A DNA stretch of 64,000 bases from Sphingobium sp. (lineage in GTDB: Bacteria > Pseudomonadota > Alphaproteobacteria > Sphingomonadales > Sphingomonadaceae), in assembly GCA_003248935.1 (NCBI GenBank), contig QFQF01000012.1:114270-178269 (forward strand), written 5' to 3'. A program made the position numbers and the translations under genes. The notes beneath the pieces were generated by a model. That model made no database searches. It was not told where the DNA came from and saw only the letters and a program-made list of their open reading frames with translations. Shown here piece after piece: positions 45,001 to 52,213 of the stretch (its first letter is position 1; every line of letters starts with the position of its first letter).

Positions 45001-45621
45001 TCACGCCAAAGTCGCCGCCACCATTCCGCGCGCGGCATTGCCGATGAAGAAGCCCTTTTCCAGGTCGTGGACGCGCAGGTCGCCTTCCACCGCCTCGCCC
45101 ATGTCGATCAGGTTCTGGCGCAGGACGCCGGGCAGGACACCGCGCGAGAGCGGGGGCGTCACCAGCTTCGCTTCGCGCTCGACGAAGATGGTCGAGAAGC
45201 AGCCCTCGGTCAGGTAGCCCTCATCGTCGGTCATCAGCACCTCGAACGTGCCGCCCGCCGCCAGCGCCTCCCGGTACACGGCGCGGTCGGTCGTCTTGTG
45301 CGCGAGGCGGGGGTCTTCAGCCCTCGCGGGCCGCTGGACCACCGCGACCGGCACGATCGCCTGAGGCCAGGTGCGGTAGGGGCGAACCTCGATCGCGACG
45401 GAGCCTCTGTGCGAGACCAGCATGCGGACGCGCGCGCGCTCCCGCACCCGGAACGTCGCCGCCTGAAGCTCGTTGCGGGCCCCATGCCGGTCGAACGCGA
45501 AATCGAGCGCCTTCGCGCTCGCCTCCAGCCGCCGCAGGTGCAGTTCGAGCAGGCGGATACCCTCCACCGGGTCGAACGCCATCGTCTCCAGCAAATCGAA
45601 ACGCCCGTCGGCAAAGCCCAC
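45001..45621 (-). CDS. pabC: Class IV aminotransferase, 4-amino-4-deoxychorismate lyase-like
   Basis: 206 residues from a GTG at 45621; GGGG sits 8 bp upstream. The fold-type IV PLP domain begins GFADGRFDLLETMAFDP, the PLP Lys is in LAHKTTDRAVYRE, and the pocket motif is LMTDDEGYLTEGCFSTIFV. It releases pyruvate from aminodeoxychorismate to give 4-aminobenzoate for folate. The gene starts 19 bp after the pabB stop, in a different frame. In sphingomonads the two domains are commonly fused as one protein of about 590-600 residues, and 392 plus 206 gives this size, so a natural split or a frameshift is possible. The start codon is uncertain because no ATG lies before the conserved part. Confidence 0.8.
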   Translation of the reverse strand: MGFADGRFDLLETMAFDPVEGIRLLELHLRRLEASAKALDFAFDRHGARNELQAATFRVRERARVRMLVSHRGSVAIEVRPYRTWPQAIVPVAVVQRPARAEDPRLAHKTTDRAVYREALAAGGTFEVLMTDDEGYLTEGCFSTIFVEREAKLVTPPLSRGVLPGVLRQNLIDMGEAVEGDLRVHDLEKGFFIGNAARGMVAATLA

Positions 45622-45640
45622 CAGTCGATCCCCAAACAGT

Positions 45641-46819
45641 CTATTCCGCCGGTTCCGCAGAAACCGCCCCAATGAACCGAGCCTTCGCCAGGCACTCACG
45701 CCACTCATCCTCTTCGCTGGAGTCGGCGACGATGCCCGAGCCCAGACCCAGCCGGCCGACGCGCGCCCCCTTCTCGACGCAAATCGTGCGGATGGCAACA
45801 TTGAACGCGGCGTTGCCGTCCGCATCGATACGGCCGATCGCCCCGGTATAGGGGCCGCGCGCGAACGGTTCCACGGCGGCGATCACCTCCTGCGCCTGCA
45901 TCTTCGGCGCGCCCGTCACCGATCCGCAGGGAAAGATGGTGCGCAGCACGTCGACCGCCGACAGGCCGGGCAGCAGTTCCGCCCGGATGGTCGAGATCAT
46001 CTGGTGCACGGTCGGATAGCTGTCGACGTGGAACAGTTCCGGCACGGTGACGCTGCCCGCGCGCGACACGCGGGACAGGTCGTTGCGCAGCAGATCGACG
46101 ATCATCAGGTTCTCGGCCCGCTGCTTCGCATCCTCCCGCAGGTGCTTCGCCGCCGCCGCGTCCGCCGCCGCATCGTCCAGCCTGGGCGCGGTCCCCTTCA
46201 TCGGCCGGGCGGTCAGGCGCCCGCGCACCAGCGTGAAAAACAGTTCGGGCGAGAAGGACAGCAGCCAGTCCTCCCCGGTGTGGACGATGCCGCCATACCC
46301 CGCGCCCGCGCGCGGGCGGATCGCCGCATAGAGCGCCCGCGGATCACCGCTCACCGGCAGTTCGCAGGGAAAGGTCAGGTTCGCCTGATAGATGTCACCA
46401 GCGCGGATCCGCTCCTGCACCTCGGCGAAGGCAAGGCCATAGGCCGTGCGATCGACGAGCGGGCGGACGGGGCCGGCGGCGGCAGGGCCATAGCCCTCGA
46501 CGAGCGCGGGCACGTCATCGGGTTCCACGAAACGGAAGCCGTCGAACAGGCCGAACCAGAGCAGCGGCATGCCCGACGCGCCGCCGAGCGGGCACAGCCG
46601 CTCCTCCAGCGCGAAGCCGGCCTCATAGGCGAGCCAGCCAGCAGCGTGCAGGCCACGCTCCCGCGCCTCCCCCACCCGGTCGAGCGCGCGCTGCACCTCG
46701 CCTTGGGTGCGGGCGACGATGATTTCCACCGGGTCGCGATACAGGCGCGCGCGCGCGGCCCCAACGGGGCGCGCATCATCCAGCAGCAGGAAGGGTTCCG
46801 ACGGGTCGGGTAATCGCAT
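45641..46819 (-). CDS. pabB: Aminodeoxychorismate synthase component I
   Basis: 392 residues. It is a chorismate-binding enzyme of the PabB/TrpE family with RPMKGTAPRLDD (the PIKGT-type motif with the substrate-binding Lys), LIVDLLRNDLSRV, FPCGSVTGAPKMQA and LGLGSGIVADSSEEDEWREC. It converts chorismate with ammonia from a PabA-type glutaminase to aminodeoxychorismate. Its stop is 19 bp before the pabC GTG, and the last codons (FIGAVSAEPAE) are not conserved, suggesting that it once read through into pabC. No pabA is nearby. Confidence 0.94.
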   Translation of the reverse strand: MRLPDPSEPFLLLDDARPVGAARARLYRDPVEIIVARTQGEVQRALDRVGEARERGLHAAGWLAYEAGFALEERLCPLGGASGMPLLWFGLFDGFRFVEPDDVPALVEGYGPAAAGPVRPLVDRTAYGLAFAEVQERIRAGDIYQANLTFPCELPVSGDPRALYAAIRPRAGAGYGGIVHTGEDWLLSFSPELFFTLVRGRLTARPMKGTAPRLDDAAADAAAAKHLREDAKQRAENLMIVDLLRNDLSRVSRAGSVTVPELFHVDSYPTVHQMISTIRAELLPGLSAVDVLRTIFPCGSVTGAPKMQAQEVIAAVEPFARGPYTGAIGRIDADGNAAFNVAIRTICVEKGARVGRLGLGSGIVADSSEEDEWRECLAKARFIGAVSAEPAE

Positions 46820-46862
46820 GGCGGCTTAATGGCAGCGCCGGAGCGCAAGGTGAAGAGCCGAG

Positions 46863-47285
46863 TTACGCGCCCTTCATCCTGCGTGTGCGCGCCGGCTTCG
46901 TGCGATTGAGGGCGACGGCGGCATGGATCAGCGCGGTGAACGCGACGGGATCGACCGCCTCCCCCTCCCGGATGTCGATCGCGCGACGCGTGTTCCCTTC
47001 CAGGCTGGCGTTGAACAGGCCTGCGGGATCGTCGATCACCGCCCCCTTCGCGAAGGTCAGTTTCACCACCGCCTTGTATGTTTCCCCGGTGCACAGGATG
47101 CCCGCGTCCGACCAGACCGGCACGCCGCGCCACTTCCATTCCTCGACCACCTCCGGGTCGGCCGTGCGGATCATCGCGCGCACCAGCGCCAGCGTCTCGC
47201 CGCGCCAGTCGGCCAGTTCCGCGATCCGTGCATCGATCAGCCGCGCGGCATCGCCCGTGCCCGCGCCCTGCTCGTCCTCCACCAT
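46863..47285 (-). CDS. DUF1801 domain protein (YdhG-like)
   Basis: 140 residues from the ATG at 47285, after AAAGGTGG. The DUF1801 signature is visible as WKWRGVPVWSDAGILCTGETYKAVVKLTF with nearby GLFNASLEGNTRRAIDIREGE. Members are small cytosolic proteins, sometimes annotated as iron-chaperone-like from the Fra/YdhG resemblance, with no firm biochemical role. It lies upstream of and divergent from the Fur-box siderophore receptor, which makes an iron link tempting but unproven. The earlier in-frame start at 47405 would cross the promoter region. Confidence 0.82.
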   Translation of the reverse strand: MVEDEQGAGTGDAARLIDARIAELADWRGETLALVRAMIRTADPEVVEEWKWRGVPVWSDAGILCTGETYKAVVKLTFAKGAVIDDPAGLFNASLEGNTRRAIDIREGEAVDPVAFTALIHAAVALNRTKPARTRRMKGA

Positions 47286-47381
47286 GCCGGCCACCTTTCC
47301 GGCCGAACATGGCAGGGCGAGGCATGCGGCGCCAGCGAAACAAGGGGCGCCCACCCAGCCCCTGCCCCGAATGCCGCGTCG

Positions 47382-47410
47382 TTGACATCGGCGGCCGCGG
47401 CGCATAGGGC
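47382..47410 (+). promoter_or_regulatory. Candidate promoter of the siderophore receptor
   Basis: A perfect TTGACA (47382-47387) and TAGGGC at 17-bp spacing. The start of transcription would fall in or next to the Fur-like box, which fits repression. Confidence 0.45.
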
Positions 47411-47416
47411 GTTTAT

Positions 47417-47435
47417 GCGAATAATTATCAATAGC
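47417..47435 (+). promoter_or_regulatory. Fur-box-like operator
   Basis: GCGAATAATTATCAATAGC matches the 19-bp Fur consensus (GATAATGATAATCATTATC) at 13 positions. It is placed directly before the receptor's coding region and is AT-rich against a GC-rich background. Confidence 0.6.
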
Positions 47436-47470
47436 GATTTATGCCATCACAGGGAAAGGGGATTCGCAAC

Positions 47471-49654
47471 GTGATCTTCCGCAAGCAATCGATGCCGCTT
47501 GGCATGCAGACCGGCCTGTCCGCGCTGGCGCTGACCGTGGCGCTCGGCGTGACCACGCCAGCGTTCGCACAGACGGCCGAAAGTGCGGCGCCCGCCGGCG
47601 AAGCGGCGGACGGCGAGATCATCGTCAGCGGCCGCTACACGATCCCCGACCGGATCGACACGGCCACCGGCCTCGGCCTCACGGTGCAGGAAACGCCGCA
47701 GTCGGTCAGCATCATGACGGCGCAGCGCATCCTCGACCAGAACCTGATCACCGTGAAGGACGTGATCACGAATGCCGTCGGCGTGTCCGTCAACGAGGTC
47801 GACGACGTACGCAACAACTTCTACGCGCGCGGTTTCCAGATCCGCAACACGCAGGTCGACGGCGTACCGGCGGCCTGGACGCTGGCGGGCGGCAATGGCG
47901 AGACCAGCATCGACGTGTCGATCTATGACCGGGTGGAGGTCGTGCGCGGCGCCACCGGCCTGCTGTCGGGCGCTGGCGATCCGTCGGCCTCCGTCAACCT
48001 GGTCCGCAAGCACGCCGACGCCACTGACCTTACCGGATATGTCAACGCCAGCATCGGCAGCTGGAACACCTGGCGCGTCTCGGCCGACATCGGCGGCGCG
48101 CTGACCGCCGACGGGCGCGTGCGTGCCCGCGTGGTCGGCCGCTACGAGGAGGGCGAAAGCTACATCGACATCCAGGACAAGAAGAAGTGGGTGCTCTATG
48201 GCGTGGTCGAGGCGGACGTGACCGACACGACGCTGATCCGCGCGGGCATCAGCCATCAGGACAGCAAGCCCAGGGGGGCGACCTGGGGGGCGCTGCCCAC
48301 CTTCTACACCGACGGCACGCTGACCGACCTGCCCCGGTCGCAGACCACGGCGGCGGACTGGACCTACTGGAACACGACCAACCAGAACATCTTCGCGACG
48401 GTGCGTCAGGCATTCGGCGACCGCTGGAACCTGACCGTCAACTACAATCGCCTGAAGACCACCGGCGATACCCAGCTGCTCTATCTCTATGGCGGTGTCG
48501 ACAAGGCCACCGGCACGATGGACGGCACCAATCCCTACAAGTCGAAGGGCCAGAGCATCCAGAACAGCTTCGACGCGCAGCTGAAGGGCGAGGTCGCCCT
48601 GTTCGGCCGCGATCATGAGGTCGTGCTGGGCGCGCTGCACAGCATCCTCAAGCGGCACACAGACAATTTCGTGGCGCCCTCGCCCTGGCTCACCGACCTG
48701 CCGGTCATCGGCCAGGTGGGCGTCCCCTATCCCGAACCGGTGTGGGGCACGACACCCGTCCGCAACGAGCAGGAGCGGATCAAGCAGACCGGCTATTACG
48801 GCGCCTTCCGCCTGAACGTCGCCGATCCGTTCAAGGTCATACTGGGCGGCCGCCTCGCCAGCTGGAAGCAGAAGGGCTTCGCGTGGAGCGGCACCAGCGA
48901 CTATGGCGACGACAATGTGTTCATCCCCTATGTCGGCGCGCTCTACGACATCACGCCAAACCACCGCGTCTATGCCAGCTACACGAAAATCTTCCAGCCG
49001 CAGAACCTCTATGATCGGAACCAGCGGCTGCTCGACCCGCTCGACGGCAACGCCTATGAAATCGGCCTGAAGAGCAGCTTCTTCGGCGACGCGCTGCAGA
49101 CGTCGATCGCGCTGTTCCGTATCGAACAGGATAATGTCGGCCAGATCGACGGGCCGGAGGTCATCCTCAACGGACAGACCTTCCAGCCCTATCGCGCGGC
49201 GGAAGGCGTCGTCAGCAAGGGCTTCGAGCTGGAGGCAACCGGCCGGCCGCTGCCCGGCTGGAACCTCAATGCCAGCTACAGCCAGTTCAAGGCGGAGGAT
49301 GCCGACGGCGTCGCGGCGAACACCACCCAGCCGCGCAAGCTGCTGAAGATCTTCACGACCTACGACCTGCCCGGCATGCTGGAAGGGCTGACCATCGGCG
49401 GCGGCGTCAACTTTCGCAGCAAGGCCTATTCGGAGGGGACCAATCCCTATACCGCTGCGGCATTTCGCTTCCAGCAGGACGGCTACACCTTGGTCAGCCT
49501 GATGGCCCGCTATGCGGTGACGGAGAACCTGCAGTTGCAGGGCAATGTCGAAAACCTGTTCGACAAGAAATATTACAGCCAGATGGGCTCGTTCAGCCAG
49601 TACCGCTACGGCGCGCCCCGCAATTTCACGATCAGTGCCAACTACAAATTCTGA
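47471..49654 (+). CDS. TonB-dependent siderophore receptor
   Basis: 727 residues from the GTG at 47471, preceded by AAAGGGG with 9-bp spacing; an ATG at 47441 is in frame but lacks a ribosome-binding site and lies next to the operator. A signal ends AFA-QT. The plug domain follows with LTVQETPQSVSIMT, GVSVNEVDDVRNNFYARGFQI and VEVVRGATGLLSGAGDPSASVNLVRK, typical of hydroxamate-type receptors (FhuE/FoxA-like). The barrel ends ENLFDKKYYSQ and NFTISANYKF with terminal Phe. It imports a ferric siderophore across the outer membrane with TonB energy. Control by Fur is likely. A strong terminator follows. Confidence 0.95.
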   Translation: MIFRKQSMPLGMQTGLSALALTVALGVTTPAFAQTAESAAPAGEAADGEIIVSGRYTIPDRIDTATGLGLTVQETPQSVSIMTAQRILDQNLITVKDVITNAVGVSVNEVDDVRNNFYARGFQIRNTQVDGVPAAWTLAGGNGETSIDVSIYDRVEVVRGATGLLSGAGDPSASVNLVRKHADATDLTGYVNASIGSWNTWRVSADIGGALTADGRVRARVVGRYEEGESYIDIQDKKKWVLYGVVEADVTDTTLIRAGISHQDSKPRGATWGALPTFYTDGTLTDLPRSQTTAADWTYWNTTNQNIFATVRQAFGDRWNLTVNYNRLKTTGDTQLLYLYGGVDKATGTMDGTNPYKSKGQSIQNSFDAQLKGEVALFGRDHEVVLGALHSILKRHTDNFVAPSPWLTDLPVIGQVGVPYPEPVWGTTPVRNEQERIKQTGYYGAFRLNVADPFKVILGGRLASWKQKGFAWSGTSDYGDDNVFIPYVGALYDITPNHRVYASYTKIFQPQNLYDRNQRLLDPLDGNAYEIGLKSSFFGDALQTSIALFRIEQDNVGQIDGPEVILNGQTFQPYRAAEGVVSKGFELEATGRPLPGWNLNASYSQFKAEDADGVAANTTQPRKLLKIFTTYDLPGMLEGLTIGGGVNFRSKAYSEGTNPYTAAAFRFQQDGYTLVSLMARYAVTENLQLQGNVENLFDKKYYSQMGSFSQYRYGAPRNFTISANYKF

Positions 49655-49677
49655 TCATCAGACGACAGAAAATGAGA

Positions 49678-49710
49678 AGCGCCGGGGCAGCAACGTCCCG
49701 GCGCTTTTTT
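49678..49710 (+). terminator. Intrinsic terminator after the siderophore receptor
   Basis: AGCGCCGGG / CCCGGCGCT perfect 9-bp stem, loop gcagcaacgt, followed by a T-run. Confidence 0.92.
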
Positions 49711-49761
49711 GTTTGCAGGCTGTGCCCGTTCGCCCTGCGCGAAGTGTAAGGGCTCTGCTGA

Positions 49762-49797
49762 GCGGTAGCGAAGCATTCGGCCTTGCTCCGCTACCGC
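49762..49797 (-). repeat. Long inverted repeat next to the dsbA stop
   Basis: GCGGTAGCGAAGCA pairs with TTGCTCCGCTACCGC (one mismatch, 7-nt loop), ending 3 bp after the stop codon of the minus-strand dsbA-like gene. There is no T-run; it may protect the 3' end of the mRNA or act with Rho. Confidence 0.6.
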
Positions 49798-49800
49798 GCC

Positions 49801-50598
49801 CTATCCCGCGGTCTTCACCGCGCGGGCCTTTGCCACCGCGTCCTTCAGCGCGTCGTAACCGACCGCGCCGCTCAGCACCTGATTGCCCACGACGAAGGTC
49901 GGCGTGCCGGTGGCGCGCACCGCCTGGGCGAGGCCGATGTTCGCCTCCACCTCCTGCGCGTAGCGGGGATCGGCCATCGCCGCCTCCGCCGCCTTGCGGT
50001 CGATGCCGACACCGGCGGCGGCGGCGAGGATGGTTTCCCGCGTCACCTTTCCGGCGGCGTAGAGCGCACGGTGGAACGGCATGTACTGCCCCTTCTCCGC
50101 CGCGAGCAGGCTGACCTTCGCCGCGTCGCCGCTTTCCTCCGACAGGATCGGCAGCTCGCGATAGACCACCTTCACCCGCTTGTCGGCCGCGACCAGCTTC
50201 GCAAGATCGGGCAGCGAGGCGCGGCAATAGCCACAGGCATAGTCGAAGAACTCGACAAGCGTGACGTCGCCGTCGGCCGCTCCCTCCCACGCGCCGGCGA
50301 ACGGCGTCTCGATCGCCTTGCGGTTCTGGTCGATCGCCGCGCCCGTGCGCTTGTCCTGCAGCTTCTCGATCGCCTGCGGGATGATCTCGGGATGCTCGAG
50401 GATATAGTCGTGGACGATCCGCTCGATCGCGGCGCGATCCGTGGCACTGGCCGTCCCCCCGCCCGCCTGCATCGCAAACGCGCCGAGCGCCGCCGCCGCA
50501 ACGAATACCGTACCGCCAAGCGTCATCTGGATCATCCTGTTCGAAAGGGCCGCCCGGAAGCCGGGCCGGGAACTGTTGTCATCGTCTGGCAAGGTCAT
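49801..50598 (-). CDS. DsbA-family thiol-disulfide oxidoreductase, membrane-anchored
   Basis: 265 residues. An N-terminal hydrophobic segment (about 24-44, MTLGGTVFVAAAALGAFAM) anchors the protein. A helical region with RIVHDYILEHPEIIPQAIE, as in the ScsC/DsbG-like group, precedes the thioredoxin fold with CGYC in FFDYACGYCRAS and the cis-Pro loop GTPTFVVGN. The helical N-terminal extension often mediates trimerisation and isomerase activity in ScsC-type proteins. It follows a BepA-like metalloprotease by 2 bp, so the two are probably co-translated and may act on the same outer-membrane clients. Confidence 0.92.
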   Translation of the reverse strand: MTLPDDDNSSRPGFRAALSNRMIQMTLGGTVFVAAAALGAFAMQAGGGTASATDRAAIERIVHDYILEHPEIIPQAIEKLQDKRTGAAIDQNRKAIETPFAGAWEGAADGDVTLVEFFDYACGYCRASLPDLAKLVAADKRVKVVYRELPILSEESGDAAKVSLLAAEKGQYMPFHRALYAAGKVTRETILAAAAGVGIDRKAAEAAMADPRYAQEVEANIGLAQAVRATGTPTFVVGNQVLSGAVGYDALKDAVAKARAVKTAG

Positions 50599-50600
50599 GC

Positions 50601-51965
50601 CTATCTGCGCTTGCGCTGGGATTCGACCGCGGCGCGGGAGACCATGGAGATGTCCTGCGCGCGCAGATAGTCGATGGTGCCGGGCTTCAGTCCCTGCATC
50701 GCCTGATCCGCGCTGAGCAGCGCAAGCTGGTCGTTACCGGTCATCTGGTAGCGTTCGGCGGTCGCCAGCGCGGCCCGCGCGGTGTCGCCGCGATGTTCGT
50801 AGACGACGCCGAGCTGATACCAGGCGAACGGATTGTCGCGGTCGCGGGCAACGGCGGTGCGCAGCACCTGCTCCGCCTCCGCATAATTGGCGTCATCCTC
50901 CGTCGCGATCAGCGCGTGGCCGAGCAGGACGGAAATCAGCGGCTGATTGCCCGATCCCTTCACCGCCTCCCGCAGGGCCGGGATCGCGTCGGCCGGCCGG
51001 CCGCTCTCCAGCAGCACCTGCCCCTCAAGCTCCAGGAAATAGGGGTCGTGCGGCTCCGCCGTTAGCAGCGCCTTCACCTCGTCCAGCGCCTTGTCCGGAT
51101 AGGCGCTCTTGTGCCAGGCATAGGCGCGCGCATAATGAGCCGGGATCGACCGGTCCGTCTCCGGATAATTGCGCAGTGTCTGCGGCGGGTCCGACACGAA
51201 ACCGACCAGCTTCGCCTTGATCCGCTCGAACCGCTTTTCCAGCACCGGATCAACGGGCGTGTTCCAGGCCGGATCGGGCTCATACACCTCCCGCAGCACG
51301 GCGATGCGCTCGCCCGACAGCGGGTGGGTGCGGCCGTAGCTGTCGTCCTGCGGGATGGCCAGGCGATATTCCTGATTCTGCAGCTTCTTGAAGAAGGCAA
51401 GGCTGCCCTTGCCGCTGAGCCCGGCCTTCGAGAGGTAGCGGGCGCCCGCAAGGTCCGCCGAACTTTCCTGCGTGCGGGAAAAGGCCAGATACTTGCCCAT
51501 CGCCGCCTGCTGCCCGGCGGCCATGATGCCCATGCCCGCCTCTCCGCCGCCCGCCGCGATGGCGGCAGCGCCGAGTACGAGGCTGAGCAGCGTGATGCCG
51601 GTCGCCACTTTCATCCCCTCGGTCGAACGGATGATGTGTCCACCCTCGATATGGCCCAGTTCGTGCGCGATCACGCCCTGAAGCTGGTTCGCATCGTCCG
51701 CAGCCGCGATCAGGCCCGAATGGATCCACACATACTGCCCGCCCGCCACGAAGGCGTTGATCGAGGAATCGTTGATCACGAAGACCTGCACGTTCCGGGG
51801 ATCGAGGTTCGCCGCCTGGATCAACGGGCGCGACAGGTCGTTGAGGAACGCCTCCGTCTCCGCATCGCGCAGGATCGACTGCGCGAACGCCGGGCGCGCC
51901 AGCAACGCAAAGGTGGCGAGCAGCAGGGCAATGACGCGCAGCAGGGACGGCAGCGGGCGGACCAT
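50601..51965 (-). CDS. M48 metalloprotease with TPR repeats (BepA-like)
   Basis: 454 residues from the ATG at 51965; the open frame extends upstream but without similarity. A signal peptide (1-28, ARPAFA-QS) is followed by an M48 domain with the zinc site HELGH at residues 101-105 in VIAHELGHIEGGH, and a Gly/Ala-rich loop (about 135-160) as in BepA. The C-terminal half (about 290-440) holds TPR-like helical repeats, such as AWHKSAYPDKALDEVKALLTAEPHDPYFLELEGQ. E. coli BepA degrades stalled LptD and promotes its correct disulfide pairing. The next gene, 2 bp away, encodes a DsbA-family protein. Confidence 0.92.
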   Translation of the reverse strand: MVRPLPSLLRVIALLLATFALLARPAFAQSILRDAETEAFLNDLSRPLIQAANLDPRNVQVFVINDSSINAFVAGGQYVWIHSGLIAAADDANQLQGVIAHELGHIEGGHIIRSTEGMKVATGITLLSLVLGAAAIAAGGGEAGMGIMAAGQQAAMGKYLAFSRTQESSADLAGARYLSKAGLSGKGSLAFFKKLQNQEYRLAIPQDDSYGRTHPLSGERIAVLREVYEPDPAWNTPVDPVLEKRFERIKAKLVGFVSDPPQTLRNYPETDRSIPAHYARAYAWHKSAYPDKALDEVKALLTAEPHDPYFLELEGQVLLESGRPADAIPALREAVKGSGNQPLISVLLGHALIATEDDANYAEAEQVLRTAVARDRDNPFAWYQLGVVYEHRGDTARAALATAERYQMTGNDQLALLSADQAMQGLKPGTIDYLRAQDISMVSRAAVESQRKRR

Positions 51966-52108
51966 GGCCCCGCTATGGGGCATGGCGGCGGGCGGTTCAA
52001 TGCCGGATGGCCGGCGATGGCGCGACGGCGGGCTGGACGACGGCATCAGCCCACCGTGACGGCGGCGCGATGAACGCGCGCTGAAAGCGATCGGCCCGCC
52101 CGCCCCTT

Positions 52109-52149
52109 CCAAAAGCGAAGCGGGCGCCCCCTTTTACGGAGGCGCCCGC
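52109..52149 (-). terminator. Terminator of the RNase E gene
   Basis: GCGGGCGCC (52120-52128) and GGCGCCCGC (52141-52149) form a perfect 9-bp stem; on the minus strand it is followed by TTCGCTTTTGG. It lies 54 bp after the rne stop. Confidence 0.65.
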
Positions 52150-52176
52150 CATGTTTGTTGCCGTGCGGCGCGATGG

Positions 52177-52213
52177 CCGCCGGATATCAGTTACCGCCGG
52201 ATATCAGTTACCG
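52177..52213. repeat. 17-bp tandem duplication over the rne stop codon
   Basis: CCGCCGGATATCAGTTA occurs twice head to tail, with a further 3 bp. The minus-strand stop codon of rne (52204-52206) lies in one copy, so a second copy of the last codons and stop follows it. Confidence 0.9.
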
